A DNA stretch of 64,000 nt from Bacteroidota bacterium (GCA_023422565.1 JAFAGR010000010.1:13752-77751), one strand, 5' to 3'; counted from the stretch's first letter, positions 52,563 to 61,541 are shown. Notes: generated by a model not told the origin, from the letters alone. Numbers and translations are program-made.

Positions 52563-53021
52563 ATGAGACGTATTCTTTTTTTTATTGTTCTTTTTTTTGC
52601 CGGAAAGGCGGTGTTTGCTCAGAACGCCATAGTTGACACTCCTCTTTTCGGAAATGTTACTGTTAAGAAAGACCCGCGGCTTGATATATTGGGTACGAAG
52701 CTTGCCGAATATAACGAGGCAGTTGCAGCAAAAAAAGCAAGAGCTGCAAAAGGATACCGGTTGATGTTGCTTACCACAAATGACAGAAGCAAGGCAATGA
52801 GTGTAAGGTCATCCCTGATTCAGCAATTTCCTGATCATAAAGTTTATATGATCTTTCAATCTCCCTTCATCAAATTGAAATTTGGAAATTTTGTGGAGAA
52901 GAAGGAGGCGGAAGACGTGCGTAAACAAATACTCGCCTCCGGCATTATTACCGGAAATATATATCTCATCCCCGAAACTGTGGAAGTTCGCCCCGAGCCG
53001 AAGATGGACGATGAAGAATAG
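52563..53021 (+). CDS. Exported SPOR-domain protein
   Basis: A 152-residue secreted protein. ATG 52563 gives a good signal peptide (MRRILFFIVLFFAGKAVFAQ); the frame open from 52473 would run back into deoC. Residues about 70-145 form a SPOR-like domain with YRLMLLTTNDRSKAMSVRSSL, KVYMIFQSPFIKLKFGNF and AEDVRKQILASGI, typical of proteins that bind denuded glycan strands of septal peptidoglycan. The role is inferred from the family. Confidence 0.82.
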   Translation: MRRILFFIVLFFAGKAVFAQNAIVDTPLFGNVTVKKDPRLDILGTKLAEYNEAVAAKKARAAKGYRLMLLTTNDRSKAMSVRSSLIQQFPDHKVYMIFQSPFIKLKFGNFVEKKEAEDVRKQILASGIITGNIYLIPETVEVRPEPKMDDEE

Positions 53022-53088
53022 ACTTTCCCCTCAGCGTATAAATATCTTTAATCTTCATTGCTTACCTTCATCTGCAAAACCTGTTTGA

Positions 53089-54255
53089 ATGATAGAGCAG
53101 ATCAGGAGGCTGGCAAAAGAATATCATAACGAATTTATTGAAGTGAGGCATCACCTGCATGCAAATCCCGAACTCAGCTATGAAGAGTTTGAAACATCCG
53201 CCTTCATTCAAGAAAAGCTCGGCGAGTGGAATATTCCTTTTAAAGTTATGGCAGGCACAGGAGTGGTAGCCATTGTTGAGGGAACGAATGCGGATTCCCG
53301 GGTTACTGCATTGCGCGCGGACATGGATGCGCTCCCCATTCAGGAAGAGAACAATGTTTCTTACCGATCAACCAGACCGGGAGTAATGCATGCGTGCGGG
53401 CATGATGTGCACACCACCTGTTTGCTTGGTGCGGCAAAGATTCTTAGTGAAACCAAAGACAAATGGAACGGCACGGTAAAACTGATTTTTCAGCCCGGTG
53501 AAGAAAAAAATCCGGGCGGCGCAAGTTTATTGATCAGGGAAGGAGTGCTTGAAGATCCCGCTCCCACCCGCATTTTCGCCCTGCATGTTCATCCGCTTTT
53601 GCCTGTAGGCAAATTCAGCTTTCGCGGAGGCATGGTAATGGCAAGCGCCGATGAAATTTATATAACGGTGCGTGCGAAGGGCGGCCATGCTGCAGCCCCG
53701 CATCTCACGGCAGATCCTGTTCTAATAGCATCACATATTGTGGTTGGCCTCCAGCAGATAGTCAGCAGAAATAATAATCCCTTTAACCCGACGGTACTTT
53801 CAATCACCTCCGTTCAGGGTGGCAACACCACCAATGTGATTCCTTCCGAGGTAAAAATGATGGGAACATTGCGGGCGATGGATGAAACATGGCGTTTCAA
53901 AGCGCACGAACTTATATCAAACTTCACTTCGCAAACCGCGTCTCTGATGGGAGGGGAGGCGGAGGTAAAAATTGATGTGGGATATCCATTCGTATATAAT
54001 GATGTTGAACTATCGGTATGGGCTAAGCGAAAAGCAAGTGAGTACATTGGGGAAAAAAATGTGGAGGAAACGGAATTGAGAATGGGTGCAGAAGATTTCG
54101 CTTATTACTCTCATAAAATTCCTGCGTGTTTTTTCAGGCTTGGCGCGGGCACGGAATCAATTAATAGTAATGTACATACCTCAACATTTAATATAGACGA
54201 GAGGGCAATTGAAAATGGCATGGCAATGATGGCCTGGCTCGCCGTAGCTGAATAG
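53089..54255 (+). CDS. M20-family amidohydrolase / metallopeptidase
   Basis: A 388-residue cytoplasmic M20D-type binuclear metal hydrolase, related to N-acyl-amino-acid amidohydrolases (hippurate/IAA-amino-acid hydrolases). Visible metal-site motifs are MHACGHDVHTT, PGEEKNPGGA and LHVHP, and the terminal HTSTFNIDE; the dimerisation insert lies around GGHAAAPHLTADPVL. Length is normal. Typical substrates are N-acylated amino acids, but this cannot be resolved from sequence. It is followed 15 bp later by the metallo-hydrolase at 54271. Confidence 0.9.
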   Translation: MIEQIRRLAKEYHNEFIEVRHHLHANPELSYEEFETSAFIQEKLGEWNIPFKVMAGTGVVAIVEGTNADSRVTALRADMDALPIQEENNVSYRSTRPGVMHACGHDVHTTCLLGAAKILSETKDKWNGTVKLIFQPGEEKNPGGASLLIREGVLEDPAPTRIFALHVHPLLPVGKFSFRGGMVMASADEIYITVRAKGGHAAAPHLTADPVLIASHIVVGLQQIVSRNNNPFNPTVLSITSVQGGNTTNVIPSEVKMMGTLRAMDETWRFKAHELISNFTSQTASLMGGEAEVKIDVGYPFVYNDVELSVWAKRKASEYIGEKNVEETELRMGAEDFAYYSHKIPACFFRLGAGTESINSNVHTSTFNIDERAIENGMAMMAWLAVAE

Positions 54256-54270
54256 AAAATAGAACAACTT

Positions 54271-55677
54271 ATGAAGATTGCATTTCATGGTGCTGCCCGT
54301 ACAGTTACAGGTTCAAAGCACCTAATAACCCTCAGTAATGGAAAGAGGATTCTGCTTGACTGCGGAATGTTTCAGGGAATGGGTAAGGAAACCAACGAGC
54401 TCAATGAAAGTTTTGGCTTTGACCCTGCTTCGGTTACTTATATGATTCTTTCTCACGCGCACATTGATCATTGCGGGCTCATTCCAAAATTGGTTCGCGA
54501 AGGGTATAAGGGAAAGATCTACGCCACGCCTGCAACGCGCGATCTGGCTGCAGTATTATTGGAGGATTCTGCGGGCATACAGGAAAATGATATCAAGTTT
54601 GAAAATAAACGCAGGGCTCTGCAAGGTGTCCCTCTGTTGAAGCCGCTGTACACAAAAGAAGATGCGCTTGCTGCGGTGGATTCTTTTGTATTGGCAGATT
54701 ATGGGAAGTGGATCCGGATTGATGATGATATTGAATTTTGTTATTCAGATGCCGGCCACATTATAGGCAGTACCTGCGTTCATTTGCGGATAAAAGAGAA
54801 TGACAAACTTGTTCGCATTACGTTTAGTGCGGATGTGGGCCGTTACCGCGATATACTACTTAAATCTCCCGAGGTTTTTGATCAGGCAGATTATATTATC
54901 CTGGAATCAACGTACGGAGACAGTTTGCACGATGTATATCATCCCACTGCAGACACGCTTCTTGAATGGATCGAGCAAACCTGTATAAAGAATAAAGGGA
55001 AGCTGATCATCCCGGCCTTCAGCGTTGGTCGTACACAGGAATTACTTTACGCCCTTAATCAGCTTGAAATAGAAAAGAGGCTTCCCGCGCTTGAGTATTT
55101 TGTGGATAGTCCGCTGAGTACAAAGGCAACGCAGATCATAAAAAGCTATCCTCAGTATTTCAACAGCCGGATACAGAAAGTATTGCAACACGATGAAGAT
55201 CCTTTTTCTTTCCGGGGATTAAAATTCACAAAGTCTGTAGATGAATCCAAGCTATTGAATTATTACACTAAACCCTGTGTGATCATCTCTGCGAGCGGCA
55301 TGGCGGAAGCGGGCCGTATAAAACATCACATTAGTAATAATGTAGAAAACAGCAGGAATACTGTATTGATGACCGGCTATTGCGAACCTAATTCATTAGG
55401 AGCACGTTTGTTGAAGAAGCCCGAAACAGTAACAATCTTCGGTCAGCTTCACCAGGTGAACGCGACTATAGGAGAGATGCGCAGCATGAGTGCCCATGGA
55501 GATTATAATGACCTTCTACAGTATCTCGCCTGCCAGGACCCGAAGAAAGTAAAGAAAGTTTTCCTGGTACATGGAGAATACGATGTTCAGCAAAATTTTG
55601 CGGCTATGCTTTTAAAGAAAGGCTTTGAACCCTATATTCCCGACCGGCATGAGGAGGTTGGCCTCACATTGAAATAA
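54271..55677 (+). CDS. MBL-fold beta-CASP metallo-hydrolase (RNA specificity domain)
   Basis: A 468-residue metallo-beta-lactamase-fold enzyme with a beta-CASP domain, related to CPSF-73-like exo/endonucleases. The zinc motif SHAHIDHCGLIPKL is near residue 68, DAGHIIGSTCV contributes the next ligand, beta-CASP motifs include FVDSPLSTKAT and SASGMAEAGRIKHH, and the C-terminal VFLVHGEYDVQQNFA carries the last histidine. RNA is the likely substrate, inferred from the family. Confidence 0.9.
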   Translation: MKIAFHGAARTVTGSKHLITLSNGKRILLDCGMFQGMGKETNELNESFGFDPASVTYMILSHAHIDHCGLIPKLVREGYKGKIYATPATRDLAAVLLEDSAGIQENDIKFENKRRALQGVPLLKPLYTKEDALAAVDSFVLADYGKWIRIDDDIEFCYSDAGHIIGSTCVHLRIKENDKLVRITFSADVGRYRDILLKSPEVFDQADYIILESTYGDSLHDVYHPTADTLLEWIEQTCIKNKGKLIIPAFSVGRTQELLYALNQLEIEKRLPALEYFVDSPLSTKATQIIKSYPQYFNSRIQKVLQHDEDPFSFRGLKFTKSVDESKLLNYYTKPCVIISASGMAEAGRIKHHISNNVENSRNTVLMTGYCEPNSLGARLLKKPETVTIFGQLHQVNATIGEMRSMSAHGDYNDLLQYLACQDPKKVKKVFLVHGEYDVQQNFAAMLLKKGFEPYIPDRHEEVGLTLK

Positions 55678-55702
55678 AAACGGGTGCACTCCCGGCACCC
55701 GT
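55673..55702 (-). terminator. Terminator of the coiled-coil protein gene
   Basis: ACGGGTGC/GCACCCGT is a perfect 8-bp stem; on the minus strand TTTTTATTTC follows, so it serves the gene ending at 55724. The plus-strand side lacks an immediate T run. Confidence 0.75.
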
Positions 55703-55723
55703 TCCAAACGTTTTTCTTGTTTG

Positions 55724-56368
55724 TTATTTTTGATCACTGCGCCTGTCTTGCAACGAAGCAAGGATCTGTTTTTCTTTTCGTAAAAGTTCCTCCTGTTTCT
55801 GGATCTCCTTTTGCGTATCAGCAAGTTTTTCAGAAGTTTGCTTCATCTTCTTTCTCAACTCGTTTAGCTCGTCCCGAAGCAACTCCAGTTTTCTGTCCGC
55901 TTTTCTAACCGCATCGTCCTGACTGTTCAATTGCACATCGATGTCTGCGGCTGCAGAGCTATACAACAGACTGTTCATAAAAGTTTTCGCGCGGGCAAAT
56001 TCCTCGGGGTTTCCGCTATGTGTCATAAAAACTTCAAAGCCATTTGAAATAAGCATGGTGACCACGGAAGCGTCTTTTTCTTTTTTTCCTTTTCGCACGA
56101 TCTTAAAATAAATGTCGATCTCTTTTTCGCTGATGGAATCGATCTTCACTCCGCGGTAAGCTTTGTAGCCTTTTTGATCGCGGGCCTTAACGTTGTAGGG
56201 CGACATTCTTTCTTCGATCGCTTTTTCAACAAGGGTAATGTTGAACGGGATTGGAGTTTCAATGGCTGAAACGGCGTTGTCGTTGAAAAGGGCGGAAGCG
56301 GTTTTCGATTGGGCGAGGGTGGTGATTGAACACACCATTGCCACAAGGGCGCATAGAGTTGTTTTCAT
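55724..56368 (-). CDS. Exported protein with C-terminal coiled coil, unknown function
   Basis: A 214-residue secreted protein (signal peptide ending near TTLAQ). Residues 30-145 are mixed alpha/beta with YNVKARDQKGYKAYRGVKID and EIDIYFKIVRKGKK; residues about 155-210 are a strong coiled coil (LELLRDELNELRKKMKQ, LADTQKEIQKQEELLRKEKQ) rich in Lys, Glu and Gln. No named family was recognised. It is a single-gene transcript with a terminator. Confidence 0.72.
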   Translation of the reverse strand: MKTTLCALVAMVCSITTLAQSKTASALFNDNAVSAIETPIPFNITLVEKAIEERMSPYNVKARDQKGYKAYRGVKIDSISEKEIDIYFKIVRKGKKEKDASVVTMLISNGFEVFMTHSGNPEEFARAKTFMNSLLYSSAAADIDVQLNSQDDAVRKADRKLELLRDELNELRKKMKQTSEKLADTQKEIQKQEELLRKEKQILASLQDRRSDQK

Positions 56369-56639
56369 TAGATTTGGTTTAATGGGTTAGTGCGGTGAAG
56401 ATAAAACGAAAAAGCAATCGGGAGAGTTAGTAAACATACGTATGCGGAATAGGAAAACTGCGACAGGAAGCGGGATCTAAGAGTTGGACAAATAGTCATC
56501 AGTAATAATTCATGAAGCAGATTACCGGATTCTTCTTATCAGATTTTGAGGGTTGATAAAAGAACTTCATCGGTCTTTGAATTGCACACTAAGCGAATTA
56601 CTCTTTCAGGAGCTGGAAGAGGGTGAGTTGGAACAAAAG
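56369..56639. other. Intergenic region, nothing recognised
   Basis: About 270 bp between the coiled-coil gene and the tRNA-Glu terminator. It contains the short palindrome CATACGTATG near 56430 but no convincing ORF, RNA or promoter box on either strand. Confidence 0.3.
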
Positions 56640-56666
56640 AAAAAGCCTTCATATTGAAGGCTTTTT
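56640..56666 (-). terminator. tRNA-Glu terminator
   Basis: AAAAAGCCTTCA-ATA-TGAAGGCTTTTT is a perfect 12-bp stem (including A-T pairs) just after the tRNA 3' end on the minus strand, followed by T residues. Confidence 0.88.
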
Positions 56667-56668
56667 AG

Positions 56669-56740
56669 TACCACGTACGGGATTCGAACCCGTGATTCCT
56701 CCGTGAAAGGGAGGCGTCTTAACCCCTTGACCAACGCGGC
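56669..56740 (-). tRNA. tRNA-Glu (anticodon UUC)
   Basis: On the minus strand a full cloverleaf can be drawn. The acceptor GCCGCGT pairs with ACGTGGT (two G-T pairs), the D stem is GTC/GAC, the anticodon stem is CCTCC/GGAGG with loop CTTTCAC giving anticodon TTC, and the T arm is ACGGG-TTCGAAT-CCCGT. The discriminator is A. CCA is not encoded; it must be added enzymatically. It stands alone, with its own promoter and terminator. Confidence 0.95.
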
Positions 56741-56757
56741 ATCGTTTGAAAGGACGG

Positions 56758-56789
56758 CAAAGATAATGTGAAGTGAAATTGCAGCCAAA
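56758..56789 (-). promoter_or_regulatory. tRNA-Glu promoter (TTTG - 20 bp - TATCTTTG)
   Basis: On the minus strand a -33 TTTG (56786-56789) and a -7 TATCTTTG (56758-56765) are separated by 20 bp, the best full match to the Bacteroidota promoter in the window. It lies 17 nt before the tRNA 5' end. Confidence 0.75.
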
Positions 56790-56981
56790 CTTTTTTCGAA
56801 CTGTGCCTGAAAATATAGCTGTTCGCGGCTAAAGATTGTTAATAAACCGCCGACGGCTACTTTTTCTTCAACCAGCTTCCTCAGCATGTCGAATATCCAG
56901 TTCATTACCCGTTTTTACTGCTTTCGGGGAATTGCGAAGTGCCCACATCTTCATTTCCTTTGAATTCTAAATTTATCTATT

Positions 56982-57761
56982 ATGTTTAAAGGTGTTTCTA
57001 CAAAGCAGTTCGACAATTTTTTCCGGTGCGAAGATGATTGTCGCAAGTATTTATTTGATCTAAAATGGAAAAGAGGCTACTCCTGCAGGCGTTGCTCTCA
57101 TGGGGAATACTGGAAGGGAAGGACAAGGTTTCACACCCGATGTAAAAAGTGCGATTATAACGAGTCTGTTTCCGCGAACACCTTTTTCGAGGGAATAAAA
57201 TTGCCCTTGCTCAAAGCATTTAAAATGGCCTTTATAATCTCGGCGAAAAAAGGCATGTCATCGGTAGATCTGGCTATAGAATTTGGGATCAATCAGAAGT
57301 CAGCCTGGCTTTTTGCCACAAAAGTGCGAAAGGCAATCCCATTCTACGATTCCAGTAAGGTAAGATCGAAGGTTCGACGAATCATCGATGGAATAATACT
57401 CAGTCACCGAAGGGAAAATTGTAACGGATTGCAGAAGGTGGAGGTGTCCCTTTGTCAAGAAGCAGAAGCAGGTGTAAAAAAGCCACAGGTGTATGTTGCC
57501 GGTTCGGAGCCCGACATAAAAGATGATGATTTTCTCCAATGCGATTTGGTACACGGAAGTTACGAAGGGTTGGAACCGGATATTCGGATTTGGAATTTCA
57601 AGGCCTGGCTTATCGGGACTCATCATCATTGCTCATTAAAGTATAGCATGAGCTACCTAAAGGAATTTTTCTTCCGGCAGAATAACAGTTCCCGAAAGGA
57701 TTTGGCCTGCCATCGCCTTTTATCGTTTATGGCTGCGGTGAAACCTGCCAGATTCATATAA
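56982..57761 (+). CDS. Shortened IS1595-type transposase
   Basis: A 259-residue protein related to IS1595-family transposases. The N-terminal half looks intact: FDNFFRCEDDCRKYLFDLKW, a zinc ribbon (CRRC...CKKC), SVSANTFFEGIKLPLLKAF and the helix-turn-helix GINQKSAWLFATKVRKAI. The first catalytic Asp may be in IIDGIILSH, but the stretch that normally holds the second Asp is short and unlike the family. The end (NFKAWLIGTHHHCSLKYSMSYLKEFFFRQNN) matches again. About 40-60 residues appear to be lost from the core, so it is probably inactive or repurposed. No terminal inverted repeats or target duplication were seen. Confidence 0.72.
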   Translation: MFKGVSTKQFDNFFRCEDDCRKYLFDLKWKRGYSCRRCSHGEYWKGRTRFHTRCKKCDYNESVSANTFFEGIKLPLLKAFKMAFIISAKKGMSSVDLAIEFGINQKSAWLFATKVRKAIPFYDSSKVRSKVRRIIDGIILSHRRENCNGLQKVEVSLCQEAEAGVKKPQVYVAGSEPDIKDDDFLQCDLVHGSYEGLEPDIRIWNFKAWLIGTHHHCSLKYSMSYLKEFFFRQNNSSRKDLACHRLLSFMAAVKPARFI

Positions 57762-57900
57762 AGCGGGATTGTTCTGGATAGCCGGAAGGTGAGCGAAACG
57801 AAAAGGCTTGGGAGACGGTTTTAGAGAAACCGGTTTAGCAATTGATAACATGAAGTTTAATCAACCTGAGCTGAACTCTCTGAAACTAAAAACTAAACCG

Positions 57901-57908
57901 TAATTTTG
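57901..57908 (+). promoter_or_regulatory. -7 box (TAATTTTG) of gap
   Basis: Exact TAnnTTTG, 39 nt before the ATG at 57948. The -33 element is not clear. Confidence 0.45.
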
Positions 57909-57947
57909 CACCGCAAAAATGATTCATACACTTAATTTCACTTTATC

Positions 57948-58961
57948 ATGAGTACAGTTAAAGTTGCCATAAACGGTTTCGGACGTATCGGCCGTTTGGT
58001 TTTTCGCCAGATCTACAATATGAAAGGCATCGACGTGGTTGCCATAAACGACCTAACCAGCCCGGAAGTGCTAGCACACCTTTTAAAATACGATAGCGCC
58101 CAGGGCCGTTTTGGACAGGATGTAAAACATACAGAAAATTCAATAGTTGTTAACGGCGAAGATGTAAAGATCTACGCGCAAAAAGATCCCGCGCAAATTC
58201 CATGGGGAAGCCATGATGTAGACGTGGTGATTGAATGTACAGGCTTCTTTACTGATAAAGATAAAGCAGCAGCTCACCTAACGGCAGGGGCTAAACGCGT
58301 TGTGATTTCCGCGCCTGCAACCGGCGACCTGAAAACCGTGGTGTTCAATGTTAACCACGCTATTCTTGATGGCAGCGAAACCATTATCAGTTGTGCGAGT
58401 TGCACCACGAACTGTCTCGCGCCAATGGCTAAAACGCTTAATGATTCTTTCGGAATTGAAACCGGGATCATGAGCACCATCCACGCTTATACCAACGACC
58501 AAAATACACTTGATGCTCCGCATCCCAAAGGTGATCTTCGCCGTGCACGTGCAGCAGCCGCGAACATTGTGCCTAACAGCACAGGCGCTGCAAAAGCTAT
58601 CGGACTGGTTCTGCCTGAACTAAAAGGGAAACTCGACGGCGGCGCGCAACGCGTACCAACGATCACCGGATCTGTCACCGAACTTTACACCATCCTTAAT
58701 AAGAAGGTAACTGCTGAGGAAGTTAACGCGGCAATGAAGGCGGCAAGCAATGAGAGCTTTGGATACACTGAAGATGAGATCGTGAGCAGCGATATCATCG
58801 GCATCAACTTCGGTTCACTGTTTGACGCAACGCAAACCAAGGTGATGAGCGTGGGCGACAAACAAATGGTAAAAACCGTGAGCTGGTACGATAATGAAAT
58901 GAGCTATGTAAGCCAGCTTGTACGCACAGTTAAGCATTTCGCCGGACTGATCTCTAAGTAA
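57948..58961 (+). CDS. gap: Glyceraldehyde-3-phosphate dehydrogenase, type I
   Basis: Glycolytic/gluconeogenic enzyme oxidising glyceraldehyde-3-phosphate with NAD. VAINGFGRIGRLVFR binds NAD, SCASCTTNCLAPM near residue 150 carries the catalytic cysteine, STIHAYTNDQ the histidine side, and the C-terminal WYDNEMSYVSQLV is diagnostic. The length of 337 is normal. Followed by a terminator and then by the kinase-like pair and pgk. Confidence 0.97.
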   Translation: MSTVKVAINGFGRIGRLVFRQIYNMKGIDVVAINDLTSPEVLAHLLKYDSAQGRFGQDVKHTENSIVVNGEDVKIYAQKDPAQIPWGSHDVDVVIECTGFFTDKDKAAAHLTAGAKRVVISAPATGDLKTVVFNVNHAILDGSETIISCASCTTNCLAPMAKTLNDSFGIETGIMSTIHAYTNDQNTLDAPHPKGDLRRARAAAANIVPNSTGAAKAIGLVLPELKGKLDGGAQRVPTITGSVTELYTILNKKVTAEEVNAAMKAASNESFGYTEDEIVSSDIIGINFGSLFDATQTKVMSVGDKQMVKTVSWYDNEMSYVSQLVRTVKHFAGLISK

Positions 58962-59052
58962 TAAAGCCTTTTATTACCCGGCAGCTGTGCTCATGGCAAC
59001 ATCGTTGTGTCACTCACTTGTACGGCATACCTTAATTCAGCTGACATTTTCG

Positions 59053-59083
59053 AGGCCTGCAGAAATTTCTGCAGGCTTTTTTG
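59053..59083 (+). terminator. gap terminator
   Basis: GCCTGCAGAAATTTCTGCAGGC is a perfect inverted repeat (reported here as its two arms, GCCTGCAGAAA and TTTCTGCAGGC) followed by TTTTTT, 92 bp after the gap stop. Confidence 0.88.
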
Positions 59084-59138
59084 TTGAGCGATTGAACTAG
59101 CTTGCGCCAACAAAAAACAGGATCATTAATTTTACCGC

Positions 59139-59936
59139 ATGGCCGTAATGTTGCCCGATATCAGAACTGTAGATGTGTGCCGGTATGTAATGCCGCTCCG
59201 TGAAGGCGGTTCACTGCCTGCAATTGCAGAAGCGGATGACGGTTTCCTGTATGCGCTTAAATTTCGTGGTGCAGGCCAGGGTGTAAAAAGTCTCGTGGCC
59301 GAATACCTTGGAGGTGAAATTGCACGGGCATTAGGTTTGAAAATTCCTGAGATCGTTTTTGCAAACCTGAATGAGGGCTTTGGAAGAACAGAACCTGATG
59401 AAGAAATACAGGATCTGCTAAAAGCCAGTACAGGACTCAACCTTGGCCTGCACTATTTATCGGGTGCTATTACTTTTGATGCCGCCGCATTTGAAATCGA
59501 TCCACTGCTTGCCTCAAAAATAGTATGGCTTGATGCATTTATTTTTAATGTGGACCGTACCGCCCGGAATACAAATATGTTAATCTGGCAAAAGGAATTA
59601 TGGCTAATTGATCACGGTGCATGCCTGTTTTTTCATCACTCCTGGGTTAATTGGCAAGACTATATCACAAAGCCCTTCAGCCAGGTAAATGACCATGTAT
59701 TACTTCCGATGGCGTCGAAGCTTCCTGAGGCTGATGAAATGATAAGAGATGTTCTGTTACCCGAAGCCCTTATAAAGTTGTGCGGGTCTATTCCCGCAGA
59801 ATTTTTGTATTATCCCGGGCTTTCCGAATCGCCGGACGCTATCAGGAAGGTGTATGCTACATTTTTCACCCAACGATTGGAGAACACTGCAATTTTTGTA
59901 AACCACGCAAAATCGATCCATGAAACTCTTATATGA
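59139..59936 (+). CDS. HipA-like kinase (HipA_2 family)
   Basis: A 265-residue protein kinase-fold protein of the HipA_2 type, smaller than HipA toxins. The N-terminal part has a glycine/lysine region (YALKFRGAGQGVKSLVAEYL) likely binding ATP. The catalytic loop is FIFNVDRTARNTNMLI (about 137-152), with Asp and the conserved Asn residues, and the metal-binding equivalent is LWLIDHG (about 156-162), Asp present. So the key kinase residues appear intact. The substrate is unknown. ATG 59139 is used; ATG 59148 is also possible. It overlaps the following DUF3037 gene by 17 bp. Confidence 0.8.
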   Translation: MAVMLPDIRTVDVCRYVMPLREGGSLPAIAEADDGFLYALKFRGAGQGVKSLVAEYLGGEIARALGLKIPEIVFANLNEGFGRTEPDEEIQDLLKASTGLNLGLHYLSGAITFDAAAFEIDPLLASKIVWLDAFIFNVDRTARNTNMLIWQKELWLIDHGACLFFHHSWVNWQDYITKPFSQVNDHVLLPMASKLPEADEMIRDVLLPEALIKLCGSIPAEFLYYPGLSESPDAIRKVYATFFTQRLENTAIFVNHAKSIHETLI

Positions 59937-60303
59937 ATATGCGGTTGTAAGGATCGTTCCGAAAGTAGAGCGCGAAGAGTTTATCAATGCGGGCATCATA
60001 CTTTTTTGTAAAAAATCCGGCTATATAGATTGTAAGTTTTCTGTGTCGGAAAGCAAGGTGAAATGTCTTGATCCAAAAGCCGATCTCGAACAGATCTACC
60101 GCAATCTGGAAGCCTTTGAAAGGATCGCGAAAGGAAGCGATAAAAACAGCCCCATCGCAAAGCTGCCGCCACCGGAGCGGTTTCGCTGGCTAACGGCAAC
60201 ACGAAGCACTATAATTCAATGCAGTAAGGTGCACCCCGGTTTTACCGATGATGAGTCTTCCGCCCTTGATCATCTGATGCAAAGGTTTTTTGGTGAGGTT
60301 TAG
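59920..60303 (+). CDS. DUF3037 protein, partner of the HipA-like kinase
   Basis: A 127-residue protein matching DUF3037: YEYAVVRIVPKVEREEFINAGIILFC at the start, FRWLTATRSTIIQ in the middle and HPGFTDDESSALDHLMQRFF at the end. The family has no known function but is regularly encoded beside HipA_2 kinases, as here, where the start lies inside the kinase gene. This suggests a two-protein unit, possibly a regulator or substrate of the kinase. Confidence 0.85.
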   Translation: MKLLYEYAVVRIVPKVEREEFINAGIILFCKKSGYIDCKFSVSESKVKCLDPKADLEQIYRNLEAFERIAKGSDKNSPIAKLPPPERFRWLTATRSTIIQCSKVHPGFTDDESSALDHLMQRFFGEV

Positions 60304-60307
60304 CCTA

Positions 60308-60315
60308 TACCTTTG
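60308..60315 (+). promoter_or_regulatory. -7 box (TACCTTTG) of pgk
   Basis: Exact TAnnTTTG, 32 nt before the pgk ATG. A TTTG at 60289-60292 is only 15 bp upstream, shorter than usual. Confidence 0.45.
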
Positions 60316-60347
60316 CCACCTGAATTTATTCCATAAAACCTATTTAT

Positions 60348-61541
60348 ATGAGCAACTTTTCTGATCATTCATTTAAGGGGGAGAAAGCCCTGGTGCGCGT
60401 GGATTTCAATGTGCCATTGAACGATAGTTTTCAAATTACTGACGATACAAGGATCACGGCCGCGATTCCAACGATCAAAAAAATTATTGACGACGGGGGA
60501 AGTGTTATTCTAATGAGCCATCTCGGCCGGCCAAAAGAAGGGCCCACAGAAAAATATTCTCTAAAACATCTCATTGACCATCTTCAGAAATTACTGGGGG
60601 ATGTTCCCGTTAAGTTTTCTGCAGATGCTAACGGTGAGGCTGCCGCGAAGATGGCTTCTGAACTTAAACCGGGAGAGGTGTTGTTACTGGAAAACCTCAG
60701 GTTTCATAAGGAAGAGGAAAAGGGCGACAAAGCTTTTGCAGAATCACTTTCAAAACTCGGCGATGTTTATGTGAACGACGCCTTCGGTACGGCGCACAGG
60801 GCACACGCTTCCACGGCGGTGATCGCGCATTTTTTCCCTGCAAACAAAAGGTTCTTTGGGTTGCTGATGGAAGGTGAGGTAAACAGCGCCGAAAAAGTAT
60901 TGCATAATGCCGCGAAGCCTTTTACAGCGATCATTGGCGGAGCCAAGGTTTCCGACAAAATTCTCATTATTGAGAACCTATTGGAGCGCGCAGACCATAT
61001 TATCATTGGCGGTGGAATGTCATATACTTTTTTTAAAGCATTGGGCGGAGAAATTGGTAAATCTTTGTGCGAAGACGACAGGCTTGAAACTGCAAAAGAG
61101 ATTCTGGAAAAAGCAAAACAGAAAGGAGTTCAGATACATCTTCCGGTTGATTCCGTTGCGGCGGATAAGTTCGATGCCAATGCCACTACAACCATAAGTG
61201 ACAGCAAGAGTATCCCTGAAGGCTGGATGGGCCTTGATATCGGTCCGGAGTCGATCCAAAAATTTTCGGAAATCATTACGTCAAGTCTTACCATACTATG
61301 GAACGGTCCGATGGGTGTGTTTGAAATGGAAAAATTCCAAAACGGAACCAAATCCATTGCATATGCAGTTGCCAAAGCCACTGCTAACGGAGCCTTTTCA
61401 TTGATAGGCGGAGGAGACAGCGTTGCGGCGATAAATAAATTTGACCTGGCCGATAAAGTGAGTTATGTATCTACCGGCGGTGGCGCGTTGCTTGAATATT
61501 TTGAAGGAAAGGAATTGCCGGGAATAGCGGCGATCAAGTAG
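60348..61541 (+). CDS. pgk: Phosphoglycerate kinase
   Basis: Glycolytic enzyme transferring phosphate from 1,3-bisphosphoglycerate to ADP. ALVRVDFNVPL, SHLGRPKEG, LLENLRFHKEEEKGD and VYVNDAFGTAHRAHAST are substrate-side motifs; AIIGGAKVSDK and the C-terminal LIGGGDSVAAINKF with STGGGALLEYFEGK are diagnostic nucleotide-side motifs. The length of 397 is typical. Confidence 0.98.
   Translation: MSNFSDHSFKGEKALVRVDFNVPLNDSFQITDDTRITAAIPTIKKIIDDGGSVILMSHLGRPKEGPTEKYSLKHLIDHLQKLLGDVPVKFSADANGEAAAKMASELKPGEVLLLENLRFHKEEEKGDKAFAESLSKLGDVYVNDAFGTAHRAHASTAVIAHFFPANKRFFGLLMEGEVNSAEKVLHNAAKPFTAIIGGAKVSDKILIIENLLERADHIIIGGGMSYTFFKALGGEIGKSLCEDDRLETAKEILEKAKQKGVQIHLPVDSVAADKFDANATTTISDSKSIPEGWMGLDIGPESIQKFSEIITSSLTILWNGPMGVFEMEKFQNGTKSIAYAVAKATANGAFSLIGGGDSVAAINKFDLADKVSYVSTGGGALLEYFEGKELPGIAAIK

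Noticed and set aside
56606..56905. Open frame across the tRNA-Glu gene
   Set aside because: It reads through the tRNA and its terminator; no protein features. The tRNA evidence is decisive.
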